This document shows positions 13,899 through 21,748 of a stretch of DNA of 21,750 bases, one piece after another. Where the stretch lies: the NCBI GenBank assembly GCA_964400155.1, contig CAYNSQ010000009.1:1-21750 (forward strand), in the 5' to 3' direction. Within the stretch, counting starts at the first letter, position 1. Every line of letters starts with the position of its first letter. The notes below the pieces were generated by a model. The model was not told the DNA's origin, made no database searches, and saw only the letters and a program-made list of their open reading frames with translations. Source of the DNA: JAYTJL01 sp964400155 (GTDB lineage Bacteria > Patescibacteriota > Saccharimonadia > Saccharimonadales > UBA10212). A program made the position numbers and the translations under genes.

Positions 13899-14933
13899 AT
13901 GGAAGAAGAACAAGTAACTAAGCCAATCGATGTCCAGTCAACAGTTAACGACATCTTAGCCACTATAGAACGAGAACGAGAACGTGAAATTATATCACGA
14001 CGTTTTGGTTTGTTTGATAGACGCGAAACACTAGAACAAATTGGTGAATTACTAGGAATTACGCGTGAGAGAGTCCGCCAGTTAGAAAAGGCTGTTTTAA
14101 CCAAATTAAAAGCAAGTGCAAAAGATTTGCCTCATATGACTAAAGTTGAAAATACATTTTCAGATCAACTTAGCTCTGACGGAAAGGTAGCCCGTGTCAG
14201 CTACATCGCTAAGTCTATGACTGATAAGGGTGACAAACTAGACCAAGCCCGTATAGCTTTCTTGGCTGAACTTTCGCCAAAACTTGCGGTTATAGAAGAT
14301 AACGACCATTTCTTTCATGCTGTTGGTCTTGGTACTGTGCACACCGAAAAAGCCATTCGTGAACAAGTCGGTAAAATTATTGAAGCGATTAAAGAAATAG
14401 CCGAACCAACTACAATAGAAAAAGTTGCCGAAAAAGTTGGCAATACAGATGTCGCACACGTACAATCGCTGGCTAGTATTTCTAAGAATATTGCTACCTT
14501 AAACAATCGATGGGGATTGGTAAAATGGCCAATGGTCAATCCCAAAAACATTCGCGACAAGATATATGTCATCTTGTACGACGCCAAAAAGCCAATGCAT
14601 TTTTCTGAAATTTCAGAAGCAATTGCCAGTAGCGATTTTAAACGCAAAGACGTAACTACCCAAGCAATTCATAACGAATTAATTAAAGATGGACGTTTTG
14701 TTCTTATAGGCCGCGGTATTTACGCACTGAAAGAGTGGGGCTACAAAAAAGGTACTGTATCTGACGTAATTGCTGAAGTCCTTAAAAAAGAAGGCGGGCC
14801 ATTGCACCGTGATGAAATTGTTAAAAGGGTGCTTAAGACCCGCCAAGTCAAAGAAACGACTATTCTACTCAACCTTCAGGGTAAACCACAGTTCAAACGA
14901 ACCGCTAAAGCAACTTACACTCTAGCCGAATAA
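13899..14933 (+). CDS. Sigma70 region 4 plus HARE-HTH protein (sigma/delta-like transcription factor)
   Basis: 344 residues. Residues about 20-75 are a sigma70 region 4 helix-turn-helix: REREIISRRFGLFDRRETLE, then QIGELLGITRERVRQLEKAV, the class motif that reads -35 DNA. There is no region 2 or 3, so it cannot melt promoters as a normal sigma. Residues about 217-275 fit a HARE-HTH domain (IYVILYDAKKPMHFSEIS, GRFVLIGRGIYALKEWG), as in RNA polymerase delta. A second, similar winged unit follows at about 280-344 (IAEVLKKEGGPLHRDEIVKR, ending TAKATYTLAE). Cytoplasmic. I infer an RNA polymerase-associated factor modulating promoter binding, not a bona fide sigma. Starts at ATG 13899 behind an extended -10. 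Confidence 0.8.
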   Translation: MEEEQVTKPIDVQSTVNDILATIEREREREIISRRFGLFDRRETLEQIGELLGITRERVRQLEKAVLTKLKASAKDLPHMTKVENTFSDQLSSDGKVARVSYIAKSMTDKGDKLDQARIAFLAELSPKLAVIEDNDHFFHAVGLGTVHTEKAIREQVGKIIEAIKEIAEPTTIEKVAEKVGNTDVAHVQSLASISKNIATLNNRWGLVKWPMVNPKNIRDKIYVILYDAKKPMHFSEISEAIASSDFKRKDVTTQAIHNELIKDGRFVLIGRGIYALKEWGYKKGTVSDVIAEVLKKEGGPLHRDEIVKRVLKTRQVKETTILLNLQGKPQFKRTAKATYTLAE

Positions 14934-15033
14934 ATCCTAATAAATTCGCGGTTAAGAAATATATACCTGTATTTAACCAGGCCACTTGAATGTGGAATGT
15001 TCTAACATCATCGTTCTTTTTTAGTCTTAGTTG

Positions 15034-15039
15034 TATAAT
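15034..15039 (+). promoter_or_regulatory. -10 element of the VirD4/HerA-like gene
   Basis: Perfect TATAAT, preceded by TG without a spacer base. A 7-bp GU-containing hairpin (15049-15066, loop AATT) lies between it and ATG 15076, so this mRNA would have a structured leader, unlike most genes here. Confidence 0.45.
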
Positions 15040-15075
15040 TAAACTGATAGAGCTTAATTGGGCTCTTTGATTGCT

Positions 15076-17772
15076 ATGGGAATACTTAAACAAAAAATCG
15101 TTGTCGACCACGAACATTGCTTGCTTCTATTGGAAGTGCCTCGAAACAATGACAAAAAAGAACTTTCTGCAGAACAAATGCTAGCATCTTTACACGGAAT
15201 TCTACGCTCGCGTAAAGAATTACGATCTAGCAGTACACTGCAGGAACATATTAGCCTAGAGATTGTCGCAATTGGTCAACGAATCAGATTTTTTATTTGG
15301 ACTCCAAAACATTTGCAAGCTTTTGTAGAAGGTCAAATATATGCCCAGTATCCTACTGCACAAATTTTTGAACAGACCGAAGACTATGCCAATCGCAAAC
15401 TCCATCAGTCGGTGATTCATACGGTAGAGTTGTCACTAACCGATGACGAAACTTTACCAATCAAGACTTTTCCAAGTTTTGAAGTAGACCCCCTGGCAGC
15501 CATTACAGCAGCTCTTGCCAAACTCGACAAGGATGATGAAGAGTTGTGGATTCAAATTATGGCACGACCGGTATCTGATGACTGGCACAAAAAAGGGGCC
15601 AAAACAGTAGCCAAAATCAAAAGCGGACGCAGTAGTTTTGGTAGTGGCCTAGGTGGAAATACACTCAGCTACGCTGGACAAGTTGTCTGGGCGTTATCTA
15701 AACCACCGGAACAATTAGGAAGTGGAGAAACCAAAACGGTAGAAATGTCAGAAAGAGACAAATCCCGAATATCAGCAATTGAAACCAAGACTGTTAAGCT
15801 AGGCTATCAGGTTAAAATTCGAATACTATATGCCGGTCACGATCAATATACAGCCAAACTTCGCATGCAAGCCTTAGTAGGAGCTTTCAAACAGTTTAAT
15901 ACCACTAATTTAAACGGTTTTGAGGCTAAAGTAGTCAGTTTTGACCGTGAAAAACAAATTGAATGTCTGGCTAGACATTTTACAGACAAAGGCTACATCT
16001 TAAATATTGAAGAGTTGGCTAGTTTGTTCCACCTTCCACATATGTCAGTTGAGACTCCTAACATTCTCTGGGCAACCACTAAAACAGCCGAACCACCACC
16101 GAATGTACCGATAGCCGAACCAGGCAGGGAAGGGGAAATCAGTCTGTTTGGAGTGACTAATTTCAGGGGTGATAACACGATTTTTGGAGCTTGGCGAAAG
16201 GACAGGGGACGACATATCTACATCTTAGGACAAACAGGTACCGGTAAGTCCGGAGCACTCGAACTGCTTACGCTGTCTGATATCTATTACGACCAAGGAT
16301 TTGCCGTAATAGACCCTCACGGTGACTATGCACAACATGTATTGAGTTTTGTACCCCCAAGAAGGGTAGACGATGTAGTTTATTTTAACCCCGCCGATAC
16401 CGCACATCCAATCGGATTTAACCCATTAGAAATAACAGACCCCAGTCTCAAAGGTCATATCAGTTCTGAGCTTGTTGGAGTTTTAAAAAGATTGTTTGTT
16501 GATAGTTGGGGTCCACGACTGGAATATATTCTTCGCTATACACTTCTAGCGTTACTGGATTACCCTAACGCTACTATGCTTGATATTACAAGGATGCTTG
16601 TAGATAAGAAATTTCGTGAAGGTGTCATTGTATACATCGACGATCCGGTTGTAAAAAATTTCTGGGTAACTGAGTTTGCCGCCTGGAATGACAAGTTTGC
16701 GTCTGAGGCAGTTGCGCCTGTACTTAACAAAGTAGGTGCATTCACAGCCAACCCTATGATTCGAAACATAATAGGTCAGCCCAAAAGTACGTTTAACATC
16801 CGTAAAATTATGGATGAGGGTAAAATATTGATAGTCAATCTATCAAGAGGCCTAGTGGGAGAAGATAATGCTGCCATCCTAGGCGCCATGATGGTAACTA
16901 AAATTCAGCTTGCTGCCATGGGCCGGGCAAATGTAGCCGAAGCAGATCGTCGGCCATTTTATCTGTATGTTGATGAATTTCAGAATTTTGCAACTGACTC
17001 ATTTGCCGTAATCTTATCTGAGGCGCGTAAATACGGTCTTAATTTAACAGTCGCCAATCAATATATCTCCCAGATGGGCGAACCGGTACGTGATGCGGTC
17101 TTTGGAAATGTTGGTACAATTTTATGTTTTCGCATCAGTCCAGATGATGCACCATTCTTAGAAAAGTATTTCACTCCACAGTTTGAAGCAGCCGACCTAA
17201 TTCAGCAACATAGTCGATACTTTGTTACAACCATGATGATAGGAGATGAAAAAGCCCCAGCTTTTTCAGCAAAAACGCTCAACTTACCCAAGACTCCGGT
17301 AGATTCAACTGCCCAAATTGTCGAACTATCACGAGCTCGCTACACACAGCCCCACGATGTGGTCGAAAAACTTGTTCGAGCTGCTGCTGGTTTACAAATT
17401 GATAAACAAGCAACAGACACTTCCACAAACAGCCACAACCCTAATCTGCGCCCTAAAGCCCAAAACCAGCTAAATAATGCCCAAAAGTCCTCACCGGCTG
17501 TTCCTGGCAAGTCTAGCGGCCATCATAGACCTTTTCAAAACTTAGCAGCACATTTAGGCAAAGCTGCCGGCAGTATAGCAAGCACACCACCAGCCCAAAC
17601 ACCCGAATCAATCCAACAACCTAATAATTCAGAGACACCAGCTAAAAAACGCCGTAGGCGATCACGTAAGAAAAAATCTAACGCAACAGCGCCGTCACAG
17701 CAGTCAAATGTTTCAATCGAATCAGTTAGACCAAACACTGATAATGAAAGTGTAGTGGTTAAATTAAGATAA
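15076..17772 (+). CDS. VirD4/TraG- and HerA-like ATPase (type IV secretion DNA-binding family)
   Basis: 898 residues from ATG 15076 (an in-frame TTG at 15058 would add six). The first 350 residues are a soluble alpha-beta region typical of large CPR proteins of this class, without membrane segments. The RecA-like ATPase begins with Walker A GQTGTGKSGALELL (lysine near residue 391) and VIDPHGDYAQHVL. Walker B is YLYVDEFQNFATDSF (near 630), followed by LSEARKYGLNLTVANQYISQ and GNVGTILCFRIS, the TraG/VirD4 C-terminal signature. The last 150 residues are disordered, Pro/Ser/Asn-rich, with a basic cluster KKRRRRSRKKK. It may pump DNA or protein, in conjugation-like, pilus or DNA-uptake systems; no other secretion genes are in the window. 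The tail suggests nucleic-acid binding. Confidence 0.82.
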   Translation: MGILKQKIVVDHEHCLLLLEVPRNNDKKELSAEQMLASLHGILRSRKELRSSSTLQEHISLEIVAIGQRIRFFIWTPKHLQAFVEGQIYAQYPTAQIFEQTEDYANRKLHQSVIHTVELSLTDDETLPIKTFPSFEVDPLAAITAALAKLDKDDEELWIQIMARPVSDDWHKKGAKTVAKIKSGRSSFGSGLGGNTLSYAGQVVWALSKPPEQLGSGETKTVEMSERDKSRISAIETKTVKLGYQVKIRILYAGHDQYTAKLRMQALVGAFKQFNTTNLNGFEAKVVSFDREKQIECLARHFTDKGYILNIEELASLFHLPHMSVETPNILWATTKTAEPPPNVPIAEPGREGEISLFGVTNFRGDNTIFGAWRKDRGRHIYILGQTGTGKSGALELLTLSDIYYDQGFAVIDPHGDYAQHVLSFVPPRRVDDVVYFNPADTAHPIGFNPLEITDPSLKGHISSELVGVLKRLFVDSWGPRLEYILRYTLLALLDYPNATMLDITRMLVDKKFREGVIVYIDDPVVKNFWVTEFAAWNDKFASEAVAPVLNKVGAFTANPMIRNIIGQPKSTFNIRKIMDEGKILIVNLSRGLVGEDNAAILGAMMVTKIQLAAMGRANVAEADRRPFYLYVDEFQNFATDSFAVILSEARKYGLNLTVANQYISQMGEPVRDAVFGNVGTILCFRISPDDAPFLEKYFTPQFEAADLIQQHSRYFVTTMMIGDEKAPAFSAKTLNLPKTPVDSTAQIVELSRARYTQPHDVVEKLVRAAAGLQIDKQATDTSTNSHNPNLRPKAQNQLNNAQKSSPAVPGKSSGHHRPFQNLAAHLGKAAGSIASTPPAQTPESIQQPNNSETPAKKRRRRSRKKKSNATAPSQQSNVSIESVRPNTDNESVVVKLR

Positions 17773-17989
17773 TTATATTGCTGTCTAGTTTCTAATAAAT
17801 AATTTTAAATTTGTAAGAACATTTTGCGAACATTCAATGTGAACATAAATAACTAGAAAAAAAGACAAAAAGCGTATAAAAAGGTAACAAACTAAAAAGA
17901 AATAAGTGGGCTATAAAAAAATTTAATAAAACAGCTGCAAATATAACAAAATATTTAAAAAGCAGGGGGCATATTTGAATATAGATATT

Positions 17990-18017
17990 ATGTCGCACAA
18001 TGTATATTTTGCGACTT
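17990..18017 (+). other. Candidate dif (XerC/XerD) site
   Basis: Two 11-nt arms, ATGTCGCACAA (17990-18000) and TTTTGCGACTT (18007-18017), are inverted at 9 of 11 positions around the 6-nt centre TGTATA (18001-18006). This is the 11-6-11 layout of dif. From 17994 to 18011 it matches the E. coli dif core (CGCATAA, TGTATA, TTATG) at 16 of 18 positions; the outer arm ends differ. It lies where opposing gene blocks converge. The alternative is an intrinsic terminator: stem GTCGCA/TGCGAC followed by TTTTT, on the plus strand. Confidence 0.5.
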
Positions 18018-18049
18018 TTTATATGTAGCCATAAGTTGATTGGTAGTAC

Positions 18050-18070
18050 CTTCCCAACAGGGGAGTTTTT
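18050..18070 (+). terminator. Intrinsic terminator in the convergence zone
   Basis: A 6-bp stem CTTCCC/GGGGAG (one G-U) with loop AACA and TTTTT. It lies about 280 nt past the VirD4/HerA-like gene and would stop read-through toward ftsQ. Confidence 0.55.
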
Positions 18071-18487
18071 GCAATTATGCTCTAAACAGCCTTAGTTATT
18101 ACCTTACTGTAAAATTCTTATAACTTTTTAATTTGTTTGATACCCTCATATTATTAGTTCCGTGAAAATACTAGATTGTTATTGTGAAAACATATAGTTA
18201 TCCACAACTACATTTGACTTTTAGCTATTCCCAACGTGTTGTATAGTTTTTCCCCTGCTTTCTTGTTTTTGTTCAAAATTTGACATTTACTATTTTTTGT
18301 TAAATATAATATGTTTTTTACAATACTTTGTTTTTTTAAAATGAACAAAAACCGAACTAGAAGCAATAGGACAGGGAGACGATCAGATATAAATATCATG
18401 TACTTATACTTACTTCACTTGGAGCGTACTATTATTTTCCTGTAGTCTATTAACTTGCATTTGATAAACCCAACTATCCCCTACCTG

Positions 18488-19351
18488 CTACTTGTAGTAT
18501 ATTTTTCCAGGCACTCTAACATCCACATATTCGCTGGGTTTGTCACCGTTTGCAAACCTTTCTTTAGCTGCTAAGAATTGCCCTATCTGCGTAGTACTAT
18601 TACCGCTTAGTAGAAATTTAACATAGTAGGTAGTATCAGTAGTGCGAAGGTGTAACTCTTGTGGAATTGGTGGCAAAGTTATGCTCTGAATATTAATTCC
18701 TTGGGCCTTGGTTTTAGCAATTAACTCAGTAATAAAACTTATACCTTCTTCACTTAAAACTTGCCTGCCTAGAATGGCTTTGTAACCGGTCTCATCGTTT
18801 ATAACGGGTAGTTCACTGAGGTTTTTATAGTTTTTGGCTTGTGCTATTGCTCTACCGCTATCTCCAACCACTAACAAAGATCCCGAGTTGTTTAAAATAA
18901 AGATTGGTTTAGCAATATTTAGCCGAATAACTGCCTCAGGGCTTAGTAGTGGCAACTCAACATCTACCTTGTTTATTTCTGGAAATAGCTGTTTGTACTT
19001 TTTTGTTAAGTTAGCTTCATTAAAGGTTATTTTGTTCCGGCTTTCAATGCCACTCATCAATTCAGAAGCTGCTTTGCTGTAGCTATTCAAACCATTAAAG
19101 TCTGTGTTACTAGCCACTACTTTGGGGTGATTACTTATTAACAAGCTATATGCGAATAAACCAAAAATAGCTAGAACACCCACTATATCTGCAAGGTGAT
19201 AGTATCTCTTACTGCGTGATTTACGCCGCTTTGCTGGTTGAGAGTTTTTGGTATCACTACCTGATCGGTAATAAGTCGTCAGCTTCACCGATTTATCAGA
19301 TGTGATGCGTTGTCGTGGTCTAGGAGTTTGTTTTTTACGTATGATTCTCAC
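18488..19351 (-). CDS. ftsQ: Cell division protein FtsQ/DivIB-like
   Basis: 287 residues in the usual FtsQ layout: a basic cytoplasmic tail (1-50, with KRRKSRSKRYYH), one membrane segment (about 53-72), a POTRA-like region (about 95-160) and a C-terminal FtsQ domain. It closes with PSEYVDVRVPGKIYYK, the well-conserved family ending. It would bridge early and late divisome proteins at the septum. The start is GTG (19349-19351), 11 nt beyond the murG stop. There is no Shine-Dalgarno, but TAGACT at 19360-19365 lies 8 nt upstream. The usual ftsA-ftsZ do not follow; a gene-free zone does. Sequence similarity within this family is low, so the call rests on layout and ending. Confidence 0.85.
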   Translation of the reverse strand: MRIIRKKQTPRPRQRITSDKSVKLTTYYRSGSDTKNSQPAKRRKSRSKRYYHLADIVGVLAIFGLFAYSLLISNHPKVVASNTDFNGLNSYSKAASELMSGIESRNKITFNEANLTKKYKQLFPEINKVDVELPLLSPEAVIRLNIAKPIFILNNSGSLLVVGDSGRAIAQAKNYKNLSELPVINDETGYKAILGRQVLSEEGISFITELIAKTKAQGINIQSITLPPIPQELHLRTTDTTYYVKFLLSGNSTTQIGQFLAAKERFANGDKPSEYVDVRVPGKIYYK

Positions 19352-19359
19352 AGGCTTAT

Positions 19360-19365
19360 AGTCTA
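19360..19365 (-). promoter_or_regulatory. -10-like element overlapping the murG stop
   Basis: On the minus strand TAGACT starts with the TAG stop of murG and ends 8 nt before the ftsQ GTG, the same hexamer and spacing as pth. It may give ftsQ its own leaderless transcript inside the operon. Confidence 0.35.
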
Positions 19366-20550
19366 CTTGTTGTTAGCAACTTTGAATAAAATGTTCGCAA
19401 TATCCTGAGCTGCTTCCGGCTTAGCTAGTTTATGTAAATTACTAGCTAACTCCTTGCGTTTTTGCTCATCCGATAGCAGGTCATCTAATTGTTCCAGCAA
19501 GTCCGCCCTGGAAGAGTCTTCTTTTACAATAACAGATGCTTGTTGTTTTTTTAACATTTCTGCGTTCTTAAGCTGATGACCTCCACTTAAAAATGGACTC
19601 GGGATGGTGATTAATGCCCTTCCCTGCATAGCAAGTTCGGCAAGAGTAGTTGCGCCGGTGCGAGCAACCACCAAATCAGCTACCGCACTGAATTTAAAAA
19701 ACTCATCTGTAAAACCAACTACTTTTACTCGAAGTAAACCATCTGCACTTAAATTATCTTTATACCCTTCCCTTACATCTGTTTGATTAGCCTTGCCACA
19801 GAGGTGTAACAGATAGAGATCTGGGAACTTCTTAAGCAAATCATTCGCAACCTCAAGGATCATCGCATTAACAGTTTTAGAACCTTGTCCACCGCCAGCA
19901 ACTAAAAGAACTTTGCTGTTAATTGGAATTTTGAGATGATTTTTAAAATCGGCTATTTCTTTGGAAGTCGGCGGATGAAAAGTCTTACTGACTGGGATAC
20001 CAGTGTAAACTAACTTCTCCTTGGGATAATCATAATACTCCGACGGCATACCTGTAGCGTGGATTGTTGCCCATCGACCAATTATACGATTAGCCATACC
20101 CGGTAAAGTATCGGAGTCATGTGTAACTATTGGTATTTTTAGAAGGTGTGATGCTATTCCTACAGGTACGACCACATATCCACCTTTTGAAAAAACAACA
20201 CTGGGCTGTAACTTTTTCAATAATCGCCTAGCTTCAAACGTACCATAAATAACCCTGACCAAATCTCTTGCATTAAGTAACAGTGTCTTAATGTCCAATA
20301 AGTGCGAAATAAAGCTTTCTCCATGATAACGTCTAAACTTACCCGACTTAACGTGAAAAACCTCGTCAAACAAGCTGTATTGACCTTCCAGGCCGTCAAC
20401 AACTTCGCTTTTTAGACCAATATAGACAACCCTGGGGGCATCCGGGTTCTTTTTAAGTTCTTGGGCGAGTGATAGTAGCGGTGCGATGTGGCCGCCCGAC
20501 CCGCCCCCACTTAGAACTATTGTTGTTTGTGCTGTCTTTTTGTTCTTCAT
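19363..20550 (-). CDS. murG: UDP-GlcNAc:undecaprenyl-PP-MurNAc-pentapeptide GlcNAc transferase MurG
   Basis: Makes lipid II from lipid I on the inner face of the membrane. 395 residues, GT-B fold. N-terminal G loop GGGSGGHIAPLLSLA (15-29), FSKGGYVVVPVGIAS, HDSDTLPGMANRIIGRWAT in the acceptor half. In the donor half are LLVAGGGQGSKTVN and VARTGATTLAELAMQGRALI, then IPSPFLSGGHQLKNAEMLKK, which binds UDP-GlcNAc. The length is slightly above the 355-370 typical for the family. The ATG at 20550 lies inside ftsW, and the G loop rules out any start further in, so the first 98 nt are shared with the ftsW end in another frame. Stop TAG. Confidence 0.96.
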   Translation of the reverse strand: MKNKKTAQTTIVLSGGGSGGHIAPLLSLAQELKKNPDAPRVVYIGLKSEVVDGLEGQYSLFDEVFHVKSGKFRRYHGESFISHLLDIKTLLLNARDLVRVIYGTFEARRLLKKLQPSVVFSKGGYVVVPVGIASHLLKIPIVTHDSDTLPGMANRIIGRWATIHATGMPSEYYDYPKEKLVYTGIPVSKTFHPPTSKEIADFKNHLKIPINSKVLLVAGGGQGSKTVNAMILEVANDLLKKFPDLYLLHLCGKANQTDVREGYKDNLSADGLLRVKVVGFTDEFFKFSAVADLVVARTGATTLAELAMQGRALITIPSPFLSGGHQLKNAEMLKKQQASVIVKEDSSRADLLEQLDDLLSDEQKRKELASNLHKLAKPEAAQDIANILFKVANNK

Positions 20551-21748
20551 CTATATCAACTTTACTGTAACTAGTATAACGTGAAATCTGAAAAACTATC
20601 CCTAGTGCTATAGTTACAAACACTAGCGAAGTTCCACCCTGGCTAATAAGTGGTAGCGTAATTCCTTTTAATGGTAGCAAACCTAGCATAGCGCCAACGT
20701 TAATTATCATTTGTGTACTCAGCCAAGCCATTACTCCGATAACTATCATTTTGGAAAACATATCTGTAGTTCTCTCTGCTATCATTTTCAACCTGGTTAT
20801 AAACAAACCATATATGGCAATAATAAAAACCGACCCAATAAATCCAAACTGTTCAGCCATTATCGCAAAAATCGAGTCATCCGATGCTTCAGGCGTGTAG
20901 CCATAGGCTTGCACGCTATAGCCCAGCCCCAAACCCATTACTCCGCCAGAACCAACAGATATAAGTACCTGACAAGCTTGATAACCGGTATTTTGGCAGT
21001 CACGGCCAGGGTTTAGATAAGTAGCCAACCTATCACGACGATAGCTACTAGTAGAAATGGCAACCACTGCAACTAATAAAGTCAAAACTGCCATAATACT
21101 TATCTTTTTTAACGGTAAACCAGCTGAATAAGCCATCAGCGCAATTATCGCTACCATAACCCCGGTAGATCCAAGGTCGCTTTGTAATTTAGCCACAACA
21201 AAACCAATAGCAACTGTTACTAGTAGCATTGGACGCAATGTTTCTTTGTAATCTTTTAGAAGTCCTAGCCTTGACTGGGTGCTCAAAAAGCCAGCCAACC
21301 AAATAATTAAGGCGAGTTTGATTAACTCTGCTACCTGAAAAGATATCGGCCCTACCCTAATCCAACGATGAGCCTGATATACACTATCAATAGGAGTTAA
21401 CATAACTATCACTGCTCCAACAACCGCAGCAATAATCAAAGGTTTGGTTATTTTCCGCCAAAAACTTACAGGCAACATAGCAGCTACTACAAACGCTGCC
21501 GCTGCAATGGCGACGTCAAGTAATTGCTTGGTAATAAAATAACTCTGACTGACACCTTGTGAAGCAGCCAATCCGGGGCTAATTGAATAGACCACCACCA
21601 CTCCTACAACCAACAAAAGCGATGTTATAACAAGCAAGCCATAGTCAGGTTTGTGTCGGCGTGTTTTTAGACTACTATCAGCAATACCAGGTACTACTGA
21701 CTTTGTTTGGACTCGGCTTTTTCTAGTTCTATTTTTGTTTTTAAACAT
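20453..21748 (-). CDS. ftsW: Septal peptidoglycan polymerase FtsW (SEDS family)
   Basis: 431 residues. A basic cytoplasmic tail of about 35 residues is followed by about ten hydrophobic segments. SEDS landmarks: HRWIRVGPISFQVAELIKLA, KLQSDLGSTGVMVA, the large periplasmic loop with QACQVLISVGSGGVMGLGLG, then YTPEASDDSIFAIMAEQFGF, whose D291 aligns with the catalytic Asp. The FtsW-type ending is LLPLKGITLPLISQGGTSL then GIVFQISRYTSY. The final 32 residues are a hydrophilic tail whose codons overlap the start of murG. It polymerises glycan strands at the septum using lipid II made by MurG. ATG 21748 is 2 nt from the window edge, so a longer start cannot be excluded. Confidence 0.93.
   Translation of the reverse strand: MFKNKNRTRKSRVQTKSVVPGIADSSLKTRRHKPDYGLLVITSLLLVVGVVVVYSISPGLAASQGVSQSYFITKQLLDVAIAAAAFVVAAMLPVSFWRKITKPLIIAAVVGAVIVMLTPIDSVYQAHRWIRVGPISFQVAELIKLALIIWLAGFLSTQSRLGLLKDYKETLRPMLLVTVAIGFVVAKLQSDLGSTGVMVAIIALMAYSAGLPLKKISIMAVLTLLVAVVAISTSSYRRDRLATYLNPGRDCQNTGYQACQVLISVGSGGVMGLGLGYSVQAYGYTPEASDDSIFAIMAEQFGFIGSVFIIAIYGLFITRLKMIAERTTDMFSKMIVIGVMAWLSTQMIINVGAMLGLLPLKGITLPLISQGGTSLVFVTIALGIVFQISRYTSYSKVDIDEEQKDSTNNNSSKWGRVGRPHRTATITRPRT

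Larger units (their letters stand above)
17773..18487. other. Gene-free convergence zone (715 nt)
   Basis: Lies between the last plus-strand gene and the minus-strand ftsQ. It is strongly AT-rich. The plus strand is A-rich from about 17800 to 17980 and T-rich from about 18000 to 18345, with the switch at the dif-like site. It also holds GAACAT at 17817, 17828 and 17841, a terminator at 18050-18070, one perfect DnaA box (TTATCCACA, 18198-18206), and a TTGACA/TATAAT pair with an over-long 19-nt spacer (18280-18310). I see no convincing gene. Confidence 0.7.

Noticed and set aside
15058..15075. TTG 15058 as the start of the VirD4/HerA-like protein
   Set aside because: It lies inside a 7-bp leader hairpin and adds only six residues without similarity; ATG 15076 is preferred, with modest certainty.
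17992..18020. Simple intrinsic terminator for the VirD4/HerA-like gene
   Set aside because: Not excluded, but the 6-bp stem with a 12-nt loop is weak, it lies 220 nt past the stop, and the dif-core match and 11-6-11 symmetry explain more of it.
18198..18206. Replication origin, from a perfect DnaA box TTATCCACA in AT-rich gene-free DNA
   Set aside because: Only one box, no dnaA or dnaN nearby, and the genes converge here; origins normally sit where genes diverge.
18208..18399. 63-residue minus-strand reading frame
   Set aside because: Leucine/lysine-rich translation of AT-rich DNA, no start context, and it overlaps the other intergenic signals.
18341..18445. 34-residue plus-strand reading frame after a TTGACA/TATAAT pair
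   Set aside because: No similarity I recognise, the -35/-10 spacer is 19 nt, and the composition looks random.
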